Shown here piece by piece: positions 15,885 to 24,226 of a DNA stretch of 64,000 nucleotides. Numbering within the stretch: the first letter of the stretch is position 1; each line of letters opens with the position of its first letter. The notes beneath the pieces are model-generated. The model was not told the DNA's origin, searched no databases, and saw only the letters and a list, made by a program, of their open reading frames with translations. The stretch is from UBA4427 sp041389445 (GTDB lineage Bacteria; Myxococcota_A; UBA9160; UBA4427), in contig JAWKRW010000001.1 of NCBI GenBank assembly GCA_041389445.1, positions 558,001 to 622,000 on the forward strand, read 5' to 3'. The position numbers and the translations under genes were made by a program.

Positions 15885-16694
15885 TCAGTCCTCCCGATCG
15901 TCCCCGTCGAGCTCGGGGTCGAACGCCTCGTCGTCGGCGGCGCTCCAGTCCGCGTCGGCGTCCGACGCATCGTCGTCCGTCGCCCCGACCGCCTCGAAGT
16001 TCGTGTCGGCTTCGCGCGTGAGGCCCCCGTCCTCGAGCGCCCCGGGCTCGGGAAGATCCTCGTGGCGCAGGACGACCTCGCTCTCCTCGATCGCCGAGTC
16101 CGCATCGACGTCCGAAGACGCCGGGCCGTCCTCGAGGGCCGGCGCGGTCCGCTCGATCAAGCCCTGCTCCCGCGCCAGCTCGTCGAGCTCCCGCAGCGTC
16201 GGCAGGTCCTTCAGGCTCTCGAGCCCGAAGATCTCGAGGAAGCGCCGCGTCGTGCCGTAGAGCATCGGCCGCCCCGGGACCTCCCGCTGGCCGGCGATCC
16301 GGATCAGATGCCGTTCGAGCAGGCTCTTGACCGTGGCCCCGGCATCGACGCCGCGCACGTCCTCGATCTCGGCGCGCGTCACCGGCTGGCGATAGGCGAT
16401 GATCGCGAGCGTCTCGAGCGCGGCCTGCGAGAGGCGCAGCGCCCGCTCCTTCTGGAGCTTCTGCAGATAGCCGGAGAACTCCGCGCGCGTGCGGATCTGG
16501 AAGCCGCCCGCGACCTCCCAGATCTCGAACGAGCGGTCCTGCTCGGCGTACTCGGTGTTGAGCTCGTTGACGAGGTCCTTGACCTGACCCGCGTCGCAGT
16601 AGGGAATGATCTCCGCCAGCTTCGCGGCGGGGATCGGCTCGGGCGAGGACAAGATCAGCGCCTCGACGATCCTTCGCTTCTCGCTCGCTTCCAT
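15885..16694 (-). CDS. scpB: Segregation and condensation protein ScpB
   Basis: A 269-residue protein. ScpB is the winged-helix (kite) subunit of the SMC-ScpAB condensin. The two winged-helix units are visible as EALILSSPEPIPAAKLAEII and ALETLAIIAYRQPVTRAEIE with RGVDAGATVKSLLERHLI and GRPMLYGTTRRFLEIFGL. The C-terminal 80 residues are strongly acidic and low-complexity (repeated D/E, A, S), longer than in most ScpB proteins. The ATG at 16694 matches the usual N-terminus; an ATG at 16715 would add 7 residues. It lies 46 nt downstream of scpA and 4 nt upstream of rluB. Confidence 0.92.
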   Translation of the reverse strand: MEASEKRRIVEALILSSPEPIPAAKLAEIIPYCDAGQVKDLVNELNTEYAEQDRSFEIWEVAGGFQIRTRAEFSGYLQKLQKERALRLSQAALETLAIIAYRQPVTRAEIEDVRGVDAGATVKSLLERHLIRIAGQREVPGRPMLYGTTRRFLEIFGLESLKDLPTLRELDELAREQGLIERTAPALEDGPASSDVDADSAIEESEVVLRHEDLPEPGALEDGGLTREADTNFEAVGATDDDASDADADWSAADDEAFDPELDGDDRED

Positions 16695-16740
16695 TCGACT
16701 CACGCTCGCTCCCATGCCGGCGGCCGGCCCGTCCTCGTGC

Positions 16741-17670
16741 TCACATCGACTCCGTGATGCGCTCCCGCCACGGCGGCTCGTCGCCCGCGACGACCGCGCG
16801 CCGGACCCGGATCGTCCCCTCCGGCGTCCCGCGCTCGGACAGGCCCTGATAGATGCGCAGGGCGGCCAGCCGCGCGAGCTCGAGCATCGCGAGGAAGGTC
16901 GCGACGAGCACCGCACGCGTCGGTCGCACGCCCTCCCCGCCCGGCCCCGCCTGCCGGAAGATCTGCATGAACTCGATCGACTCGTGCTGCTCGAGCAGCT
17001 CCATCACGACCATCATCCGATCGCGCACCGTGACGTGCTCGGTCTCGACCTCGTGCTTCAGCTCCGCCGCGCTCTCGTTCTGGAGCACCGCCCGGAACGC
17101 CGCCAACAGCTCGAAGAGCCCGACCTCGATCTCGCGCTCGCCCTCCGGCGTCGGCTCCGGTCCCGGCCCGACCACGCTGAACACGTCGCGGCCGAGCAGT
17201 CGCCTTCGCGCGAGGGATTCGGCGACCTCCTTGTAGCGCTGGTACTCGAGCAGGCGCTGGACGAGCTCGGCGCGCGGATCGATCGCCTCGTCGTCTTCCT
17301 GCGCCTCCTGGGGCAGCAGCATGCGGCTCTTGATCAGCGCGAGCGTCGCCGCCATCACCAGATACTCGGCGGCGACGTCGAGATCGAGCTCCTGCATGAG
17401 CTCGATCGTCTGGAGGTACTGCTCGGCGATCCGCGCGATCGGGATGTCGGTGATGTCGACTTCGTTCTGCCGGATCAGATGGAGCAGCAGGTCGAGCGGG
17501 CCCTCGAAGACGGCGAGCTTGACGGCGTAGCCATCGAGCCCGTCGGTCCGCTCGTCCGGCTCCGCGCCGAGGTCCTCCAGCACGCCGGCCGAGGGCCGCC
17601 AGGCCGCATCGTCGGCCTGCGGGCCGAAGCCTTCGCCGAGCTCGCTCTGCGCATCGTCGGTTGCGCTCAT
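16741..17670 (-). CDS. scpA: Segregation and condensation protein ScpA
   Basis: A 309-residue kleisin subunit. Its signature N-terminal helix (FEGPLDLLLHLIRQNEVDIT) binds the SMC neck, and EYLVMAATLALIKSRMLLP follows. The C-terminal winged helix (FLAMLELARLAALRIYQ) binds the SMC cap. It has a 45-residue acidic N-terminal extension. The start ATG overlaps the stop of the upstream tRNA nucleotidyltransferase-like gene by 4 nt. It works with ScpB and SMC in chromosome compaction; no smc gene is in the window. Confidence 0.93.
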   Translation of the reverse strand: MSATDDAQSELGEGFGPQADDAAWRPSAGVLEDLGAEPDERTDGLDGYAVKLAVFEGPLDLLLHLIRQNEVDITDIPIARIAEQYLQTIELMQELDLDVAAEYLVMAATLALIKSRMLLPQEAQEDDEAIDPRAELVQRLLEYQRYKEVAESLARRRLLGRDVFSVVGPGPEPTPEGEREIEVGLFELLAAFRAVLQNESAAELKHEVETEHVTVRDRMMVVMELLEQHESIEFMQIFRQAGPGGEGVRPTRAVLVATFLAMLELARLAALRIYQGLSERGTPEGTIRVRRAVVAGDEPPWRERITESM

Positions 17671-19205
17671 CGCTTCGAATCCGTCCTGGGCGCCCGCCTG
17701 GCGGGCTGGTCGGGATCGGGGGCGGAGACGGGGGCCGCGTCGGCGATCGGGGCGTCGTCCGAGCGGATCTCCTGATCCTCTCTGCCCGCCTTGGGGCGCG
17801 GGCGCGAGCGAGTATCCAAGATCGATCCGTCCGCGGCAACCGGCTCGGGCCGGGCGCGCGACTTCGTTCCCGCCTTCGCGCGAGCCCGTCGCTTCGGTGC
17901 GCGCGCGCTGCGGCGTGCGATCTCCTGGGCGAGGATGAGCGCCTCCTCGCGATTGGCGAGCTCGCCGTCGAGGAAGGCCGCGCGGATGCGGGCGAGACCC
18001 CGTCCGACGTCCGGCCCCTGGATGCCGAGCGCCGTGAGATCGTTGCCGACGACCGGGGCCCGGCGACGCTTGTCCTCGCCGCCCCAGCGCACGATGCGCC
18101 GCCGGATCTGGACGTCGGCCAGCGCGAACACCGCCTGCAGCGCCTCCTCCGCCAGATCCGAGAGGATCGCATCCACCGCGCCCCGCCCGCGCGCCTTCGC
18201 CAGCGCGCGCAGGACCCGCTCGCCCTCCTTCGCGAAGCGCAGGATCCGCGTCGCCTGCTCGCCGCGCACGGCGAGGCGTTCGAGCGTCCGGCGGCGCGTG
18301 ACCGCCGGGAGGGGCGCGAGCCAGATCGAGAGACCGCTGATCCAGGGGCGGAAGCGGCCCGACGGCCACTCGGGCGATTCGAGCGAGCGCGAGAGGCGCC
18401 GCAGCGGAGCCTGCCGATCGCGCGGCAGCGAGAGGCCGGGCTCGAGCGCGGCGAGCACGTGCATGTCCGAGAGCAGCTGCAGGATGCGGCCCGCGTCGAC
18501 GCCCTGGCGCGGCTCCTCGAAGAGCAGCGCGACCTCGCGGCGGTAGCGCTCGCCCGAGACCGCGCCGAAGGCGCCGTCGCGCAGCGCGTCGCGCAGCGCC
18601 GTACGCGAGCGGCGCTCGAGCTTGAGGCCGAGTCGGACGGCGAGGCGCGCGCCGCGAAAGGCGCGCGTCGGATCGTCGTGGAAGCTGCGCGGATGGAGCA
18701 CGCGCAGGCGACCCTCCGCGAGATCCGCCACGCCCTCGACGTGGTCGATCACGGCGAGCGGCTGCTCGCGCGCCTCGACGTCGAGCGGCAGCACCAGCGC
18801 GTTGACGGCGAAGTCGCGCCGCAACACGTCCTGCTCGAGGCTGCTCGGCTCGACCTCGGGCAGCGCCCCGGGATGCGCGTAGGTCTCGCGGCGCGTCCGC
18901 GCGAGGTCGGCCTCGGCCTCGCCCGTCCGGAGCGTCCACGTCCCGAAGCGCGCGTGGCTCTCGACCTCGACCGGCGCCCGCGGCTCCGCACGCACGACGG
19001 CCTCGGCCAGCGCGGCCGCGTCCGCCTCGACGAGCAGGTCGAGATCCCGCAGCGGCCGGCCCAGCAGCAAGTCGCGCACCGGCCCCCCGACGAGATGGAG
19101 CCGCACGCCCGCTCGCGCCGCCGCGCGGGCGACGCGCTCGAGCAGGCGCGCATGCGCGACGGGCAACGCGTCGAGCACCTCGTCGAATCGGAAGGCGAGC
19201 TTCAC
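17667..19205 (-). CDS. Second tRNA nucleotidyltransferase / poly(A) polymerase family protein
   Basis: A 512-residue class II nucleotidyltransferase. HLVGGPVRDLLLGRPLRDLD carries the G-G-x-V-R-D and D-x-D motifs. RRDFAVNALVLPLD (nucleotide-selection region), FHDDPTRAFRGARLAVRLGL and an HD-less helical C-half follow. A C-terminal tail of about 90 residues is Arg/Lys/Pro-rich and probably disordered or RNA-binding. The GTG start overlaps the xerD-like stop (GTGA), and its stop overlaps scpA (ATGA). Together with 9187-10611 it gives two family members in one window, which fits separate CC-adding and A-adding enzymes or a CCA enzyme plus a poly(A) polymerase. Confidence 0.82.
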   Translation of the reverse strand: MKLAFRFDEVLDALPVAHARLLERVARAAARAGVRLHLVGGPVRDLLLGRPLRDLDLLVEADAAALAEAVVRAEPRAPVEVESHARFGTWTLRTGEAEADLARTRRETYAHPGALPEVEPSSLEQDVLRRDFAVNALVLPLDVEAREQPLAVIDHVEGVADLAEGRLRVLHPRSFHDDPTRAFRGARLAVRLGLKLERRSRTALRDALRDGAFGAVSGERYRREVALLFEEPRQGVDAGRILQLLSDMHVLAALEPGLSLPRDRQAPLRRLSRSLESPEWPSGRFRPWISGLSIWLAPLPAVTRRRTLERLAVRGEQATRILRFAKEGERVLRALAKARGRGAVDAILSDLAEEALQAVFALADVQIRRRIVRWGGEDKRRRAPVVGNDLTALGIQGPDVGRGLARIRAAFLDGELANREEALILAQEIARRSARAPKRRARAKAGTKSRARPEPVAADGSILDTRSRPRPKAGREDQEIRSDDAPIADAAPVSAPDPDQPARRAPRTDSKR

Positions 19206-20203
19206 GGCGTCCGCCCGCTTCCGCGCGGGTGGAGCGCCTCGACCGTCTCGCGCAGCCGCGCGCGACTCACGTGCGTGTAGACTTCGGTCGTCGAGAGGTC
19301 GGCATGCCCCAGCATCGCCTGGATCGCGCGCAGGTCGGCCCCGCCCTCGAGCAGATCCGTCGCGAAGGCATGCCGCAGCACGTGGGGCGAGACGCGGTCG
19401 GCGGACAGACCCGCGGCGAGTGCGTGGGCCCGCAGTCGCTTCCAGAAATTCTGTCGCGTCATCGCCCGGCCGCGCCGCGTCAGGAAGACCGCCTGCTCCC
19501 GGGCCGCCGACCGAAGGGCCAGCTGCGGCCGGTCGCGCTCGAGATAGGCCGCGAGCGCGTCGCCCGCCCACTCGCCGAGGGGCACGACGCGCTCCTTGCT
19601 CCCCTTGCCGATCACCCGCAGCAGCCCCGCCCTGCGATCGATGCCCGAGAGCGGCAGCCCGACGAGCTCCGACACGCGCAGCCCGGCCCCGTAGAGGAGC
19701 TCGATCATCGCGACGTCGCGGCCCGCCTCTGGCGGCTCGCCCGCGCCCGCGGCTTCGACCAGTCGAACGACCTCGTCGAAGCGCACCGTCCGCGGAAGAC
19801 GGCGCGGCCGCTTCGGCGCGCGCAGGCTGTCGAGCGGGTCGAGCTGCAGCCCGTCCTGCTCGCGCGCATGCCGCAGCAGCCGCCGCACCGAGACCAGCAT
19901 CCGCGCGCGCGAGGTCGGCGCGAGGCCCCGCGCGGCGAGGGTATGGGCGAAGGCCGCGAGATCCGCGCGCGAGACGCGGGCGAGGTCGTCGACGCCACGG
20001 GTCGCGAGATGGCTCCGCAGATGCGCGAGGTCGGAAGCGTAGGCCTCGAGCGTGCGCGGCGAGAGGCCTTCGATGGCGGCCATCCGCGCGAGCAGGTCGT
20101 CACAGCTGCGCTCGAGGGCGCTCGGCGGACCCGCCCCGTCATCGGCCCCGGGCGCCGTCGCCGTCCCGCTCACCCCACCGATCCCCCGTCCCGGCTCAGC
20201 CAC
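19202..20203 (-). CDS. XerD-like tyrosine recombinase
   Basis: A site-specific recombinase of about 333 residues, XerC/XerD length plus a Gly/Ala-rich N-terminal tail. The core-binding SAM-like domain (LSPRTLEAYASDLAHLRSHL) precedes a catalytic domain with the full set: Arg in GAGLRVSELVGL, Lys in GKGSKERVVPLG, His-x-x-Arg in HVLRHAFATDLL, His in MLGHADLSTTEVYTHV, and the Tyr nucleophile in that last motif. Xer recombinases resolve chromosome dimers at dif. No dif-like site is recognised here, and a second Xer protein is not in the window, so XerC and XerD cannot be separated. A GTG at 20203 overlaps the glnD stop; an ATG at 20221 is an alternative. Confidence 0.88.
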   Translation of the reverse strand: MAEPGRGIGGVSGTATAPGADDGAGPPSALERSCDDLLARMAAIEGLSPRTLEAYASDLAHLRSHLATRGVDDLARVSRADLAAFAHTLAARGLAPTSRARMLVSVRRLLRHAREQDGLQLDPLDSLRAPKRPRRLPRTVRFDEVVRLVEAAGAGEPPEAGRDVAMIELLYGAGLRVSELVGLPLSGIDRRAGLLRVIGKGSKERVVPLGEWAGDALAAYLERDRPQLALRSAAREQAVFLTRRGRAMTRQNFWKRLRAHALAAGLSADRVSPHVLRHAFATDLLEGGADLRAIQAMLGHADLSTTEVYTHVSRARLRETVEALHPRGSGRTP

Positions 20204-23021
20204 GGCCAGCCCCGGCCACACCGCCGCGAACCGCTTCGAGCAGTGCCTCGCGAAGACGCTCCAACCGAATGGAATCCTTGATCTTCTTGCCTTCCGCGTC
20301 CTTGATGTAGAAGGCGTCCGTGACCTGGTCCTTGATGGTCGCCGCCTTCGAGATGAAGATCTCCGTCCCCTGCTCCCCGAGCGTGCGCGTCACGTCGTAG
20401 AGCAGGCCGATCCGATCGTCGGCGATCACGTCGACCAGCGTGTAGAACTCGCTCTCCGTGTTCGAGATCAGGACGCGCGGTGCCTTGCGCGACGGCGGGC
20501 GCGTGAGGCCGACCGGGCGGCGGCGGCGGCGGACGAGGTCGCCCACGTCGACCGTCCCGGAGAGCACCGACTCGAGCAGCGACTCGACCTCCTGCCAGAG
20601 CATCGCCTGCTCGCTCTCCCCGCCCCGTGGCGTCGGCGTCTCGTAGATCTCGAGCGCGAGTCCGCCGCGGGTCGTGTAGACGTGGGAGGCGAGGATGTTG
20701 ATGCCGCAGGCGGTGAGCACGCCGGCGACGCGGCTGTAGAGGCCATGGACGTCCTTCGTGCAGAGGATGAACTCGGTAAAGCCGTCCTTCATGCTGCGCC
20801 AGGCGGTGACGAGGCGCTTGCCCTCGCCGAGACGGAGCACGACCTGGGCGTGGCGCGCCATCTGGCGCGGCGTATGGGAGAGGAAGTAGCGGCGCGGCAG
20901 GGCCTCGAAGAAGGCCGCGATCTTCGAATCGCCGACGCCCATCCGGACGAGCTCTTCGCGGGCGCTCTGCTGGCGCCGCTCGACGCGGCGCTCGAGCAGC
21001 GCCACGGCCTGGTCGGCGCTCTCGGCGCCGGTCTCGAGCATCTCGGCCGTGCGCTCGAAGAGCTCACGCAGGAGCTGGCCCTTCCAGTCCGTCCAGCCCT
21101 CGACCGAGGAGGCACGGATGTCGGCGAAGGTCGCGAGGTAGAGATTGCGCAGGTTCGTGCGGTCGCCGCAGATCTGCGCGAGCTCGAGGATCAGCTTCGC
21201 GTCGGAGATGTCGCGGCTCTGGGCGAGGTGGGACATCAGCAGGTGGTGCTGGACGACGAAGAGGACGCGCTTCGCCCGCTCCTCCGAGAGACCGAGGCGA
21301 TCGACGACGCGCTGCGCGCGCACGACGCCCTTGCTCGAATGGTCGCCGCCGAAGCCCTTGCCGATGTCGTGGAGCAGGCAGCCCAGGAAGAGCGCCGGCC
21401 GATCCTCGACCTCGCGCATCAACTCGGTCAGCTCCGGCATCGCGCGGGCGTACTTCCCCTGCCAGAGCCGGCGCAGCTCCTCGACCAGGAAGATCGAGTG
21501 CACGTCGACGGTGTAGGTGTGGTAGACGACGTGCTGCCAGCGACAGACGATGTGCTCCCACTCGGGGATCAGCTGGGCGAGCACGTCGGTCTCGTTCATG
21601 GCCGAGAGCGTCCGCGTCACGCGCACGTCGGCGTCGAGCATCCCCATGAACAGCGCCGACGCCTCCGCGCTCGACCGGATCGGCTCGTCGAGCAGATGAC
21701 GGTTCTCGCGCACCAGCCGCTGCGCCATGCGCGAGAGCGGCACCTGGTGCTGCTGGGCGACGCGGAAGGCCTGGAGCACCCGCAGCGGATTCTCCCGCAG
21801 ATGGGCGGCGTGGGGGATCATGAGCTGGTCGCCGACGATCCGGAACCCGTGCTCGACGGACTTGACGAGCAGGGCGTCGGAGGCCGCTGGATCGACGCGC
21901 CGCGTGCACTGGTCGATCACGAGCTCGGAGTAGGTCTTGATCGCGCGCGCATGGCGATAGTAGTCGCGCATGAAGCGCTCGACTGGCAGATCGGGGTCGT
22001 CCGGCTCGAAGCGCAGGTCGACGCGCATCGGATCGGGCTTCTCCTCGTCGGGCGCGGCGGCCGCCGCTGCGGCGCGGCGCGCGGCCGACTCCGCCAACGC
22101 GTCGTCCATCGAGCCGTAGTCGAGCGCCTCGGAGACGTCCTCCTGCAGCTCGAAGCTCATCCGGTCGTTGGAGCGATTCGCGCGCAGATGGAGCTCGTTG
22201 CGCACGCGCCAGAGGAAATCGAGGGCCGCCAGGTACTCCTCCATCTCGGGCTCGGTCAGGAGGCCGAAGTGGAGCAGATCGTCGACGTTGCGAACCGAGG
22301 GCTGCGTCCCGCGCGCGACCCAGTAGGCGGCGTGGTAGTCGCGCAGGCCGCCGGCCCCTTCCTTGATGTTGGGCTGGAGCAGGAAGAGCGAGTCACCGAA
22401 CTCGTGCTGACGGGTCGACATCAAATCGCGCTGCTCGAGCGCGAAGGCCAGCGGATCGGGCAGCAGCTCGCCGCGGATGCGGTCCGCGAAGAGATGGAAG
22501 AACTCGCCGTCGCCGCAGAGGAAGCGCGCCGTCAGGACCGCCGTCCGGACCGTCACGTCCTCCAGCCCGAGCGCGACGGTCTGCTCGAGCGTGCGCGTCG
22601 CGCAGCCGATCCGCCGCCCCGCGTCCCAGAGCCAGTACTGAAGGCGCTCGGCCACGAAGGAGGCGAAGGGCGAGATCGGCTCGTGGTAGAGCACGAGCAG
22701 ATCGACGTCGGAGTGGATCGACATCTCGCGCCGGGCGAAGCCCCCGACGGCGATCACGCAGGGGCTTCCGTCGAGCGAGCCGCCGCGCGCGATGTGGAGC
22801 CCCTCGGCGAGGTCGAAGAGCCGGCGGATGAGCCGATCGGTCAGATCCGAGTTGACCTCGTTGACGCGCCGGCCCGAGCCCGAGTCGCGGTGGAGGGCCG
22901 CCAGGTATGCGCGCACGTCGGCGAGGTAGCGCCGCACCGCGGGCACGACCGCGTTCTGCCGGGCATCGGGCTCCTCCGGCAGCGCCTCGAGGTAGGCGTC
23001 GATCGACGGCGCGCTCTTCAC
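20196..23021 (-). CDS. glnD: Bifunctional PII uridylyltransferase / uridylyl-removing enzyme GlnD
   Basis: A 941-residue nitrogen sensor of normal length. The nucleotidyltransferase site is VGGFARREMSIHSDVDLLVL. An HD hydrolase domain follows (VHSIFLVEELRRLW and FLGCLLHDIGKG). Two ACT domains at the C-terminus (IILCTKDVHGLYSRV-like and LVDVIADDRIGLLYDVTRTL) bind glutamine. It adds or removes UMP on PII according to glutamine level. An Ala/Pro-rich insert (about residues 305-330) is unusual. The start is a GTG overlapping the amidase stop by 4 nt. No glnB or glnK is in the window. Confidence 0.95.
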   Translation of the reverse strand: MKSAPSIDAYLEALPEEPDARQNAVVPAVRRYLADVRAYLAALHRDSGSGRRVNEVNSDLTDRLIRRLFDLAEGLHIARGGSLDGSPCVIAVGGFARREMSIHSDVDLLVLYHEPISPFASFVAERLQYWLWDAGRRIGCATRTLEQTVALGLEDVTVRTAVLTARFLCGDGEFFHLFADRIRGELLPDPLAFALEQRDLMSTRQHEFGDSLFLLQPNIKEGAGGLRDYHAAYWVARGTQPSVRNVDDLLHFGLLTEPEMEEYLAALDFLWRVRNELHLRANRSNDRMSFELQEDVSEALDYGSMDDALAESAARRAAAAAAAPDEEKPDPMRVDLRFEPDDPDLPVERFMRDYYRHARAIKTYSELVIDQCTRRVDPAASDALLVKSVEHGFRIVGDQLMIPHAAHLRENPLRVLQAFRVAQQHQVPLSRMAQRLVRENRHLLDEPIRSSAEASALFMGMLDADVRVTRTLSAMNETDVLAQLIPEWEHIVCRWQHVVYHTYTVDVHSIFLVEELRRLWQGKYARAMPELTELMREVEDRPALFLGCLLHDIGKGFGGDHSSKGVVRAQRVVDRLGLSEERAKRVLFVVQHHLLMSHLAQSRDISDAKLILELAQICGDRTNLRNLYLATFADIRASSVEGWTDWKGQLLRELFERTAEMLETGAESADQAVALLERRVERRQQSAREELVRMGVGDSKIAAFFEALPRRYFLSHTPRQMARHAQVVLRLGEGKRLVTAWRSMKDGFTEFILCTKDVHGLYSRVAGVLTACGINILASHVYTTRGGLALEIYETPTPRGGESEQAMLWQEVESLLESVLSGTVDVGDLVRRRRRPVGLTRPPSRKAPRVLISNTESEFYTLVDVIADDRIGLLYDVTRTLGEQGTEIFISKAATIKDQVTDAFYIKDAEGKKIKDSIRLERLREALLEAVRGGVAGAGRG

Positions 23022-24226
23022 TCGCCGGGCCCCCGCGCTCCGGGCGCCCGCGCGGCGAGACCGAGCTCGACCTGCTGGCGGTAGCGATCGATGCCCTCCG
23101 CGATCCGCTCCGCGAGGAGCTTCTGGTAGGGCGCGCTGCGCAGCAGCGCCGCATCGCGCGGATTGGTGACGAAGCCCGTCTCGACGAGCGCCGACGACAT
23201 GCTCGACATGAAGAGCACGTAGAAGGGGCCGCGCTTGACCCCGAGATCGGGCAGGTCCCGATCGCGTGAGCGGGCGCCCTTGATCACGTTGGCGTGGACG
23301 AAGCTCGCGAGCCGCTCGGAATGGGCGCCGACCTCGTCGACCTGCAAGCGCGCCAGCGCGCGCTGCAGCGGGTCGAGCTTGGCCGCGGGGATGCCGTTCT
23401 CGCGGGCGGCGACGTCGAGGCTGTGACGCTCGTGGTTGCGGTCGAGCGTGTAGGTCTCGATGCCGCGGGCGCCGACGCGATGCGAGGCGTTGGCGTGGAC
23501 GGAGATGAAGACGTCGCCGCCGGAGGACTCGGCGATCGCCGTCCGATCCTCGAGGCTGCGCGTCTGGTCGCCGTGACGCGTCAGCACGACGTCGAAGCCG
23601 CGCGCCTCGAGCCGCTTCGCCAGCAACAGGGCGATCTTGAGGTTCACGTCCTTCTCGCGCAGGCCGCCGACCCCCATCGCGCCGGGATCGTTCCCGCCGT
23701 GACCCGGATCGACGACGATCGTCTGCACGCGCCGCAGCCCGGCCGGAAGACGCCCGTTCGGATCCTCCCGCGTCTCGGGCCGGCGATCGCCGAAGACGTC
23801 GATCACGATGCGGGCGGGGCTCGCGAGGGTGAAGAGTCGATGGCGTCCGTAGCGCTCGAGGTCGATCACGACGCGGGTATTGCGCAGCGTGTTCTGTCCG
23901 AGCCGTACGCCCCGCAGCAGCCCGTCGCCGACCGGCACGCCGCGGTCGTAGCGTACGCCGACCCAGATCCCCGGCACGTCGAGGAAGAGTCGCTCGGGCC
24001 GCCCCGCCGGCGTGTTCGCCGCGAGCCGGATCAGGCCGTCGCGCGGAACCTCCACGTCGCGCGAGAGCTCGACCACGACGCGCGTGAAGGTCGGATACGA
24101 CCAGGTCCGGACCTCGCGCACGTCGCCGAGGCCCGGCGGACGCTCGACGCCCATCAGCAGGGGCAACGTGAGCAGCAGCAGGAGCAGCAGCGGCAACGGC
24201 CCGGTGCGTCGGCTTCGGGCGCTCAA
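23018..24226 (-). CDS. AmiC-type N-acetylmuramoyl-L-alanine amidase with AMIN domain
   Basis: A 402-residue exported cell-wall hydrolase. It starts at a TTG overlapping the mutS stop (TTGA). The signal peptide is very Leu-rich (GPLPLLLLLLLTLPLLMG). An AMIN domain (about 35-160) targets it to septal peptidoglycan. The Amidase_3 domain has the zinc motifs VDPGHGGNDPGAMG, SVHANAS and LVETGFVTNPRDA. It splits daughter cells during division. Immediate linkage to mutS and glnD in one coupled run is unusual. Confidence 0.92.
   Translation of the reverse strand: MSARSRRTGPLPLLLLLLLTLPLLMGVERPPGLGDVREVRTWSYPTFTRVVVELSRDVEVPRDGLIRLAANTPAGRPERLFLDVPGIWVGVRYDRGVPVGDGLLRGVRLGQNTLRNTRVVIDLERYGRHRLFTLASPARIVIDVFGDRRPETREDPNGRLPAGLRRVQTIVVDPGHGGNDPGAMGVGGLREKDVNLKIALLLAKRLEARGFDVVLTRHGDQTRSLEDRTAIAESSGGDVFISVHANASHRVGARGIETYTLDRNHERHSLDVAARENGIPAAKLDPLQRALARLQVDEVGAHSERLASFVHANVIKGARSRDRDLPDLGVKRGPFYVLFMSSMSSALVETGFVTNPRDAALLRSAPYQKLLAERIAEGIDRYRQQVELGLAARAPGARGPGE

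Noticed and set aside
19202..20203. Integrase of a mobile element
   Set aside because: The protein has Xer length and motifs and sits inside a long housekeeping gene run, with no direct repeats, tRNA target or cargo genes.
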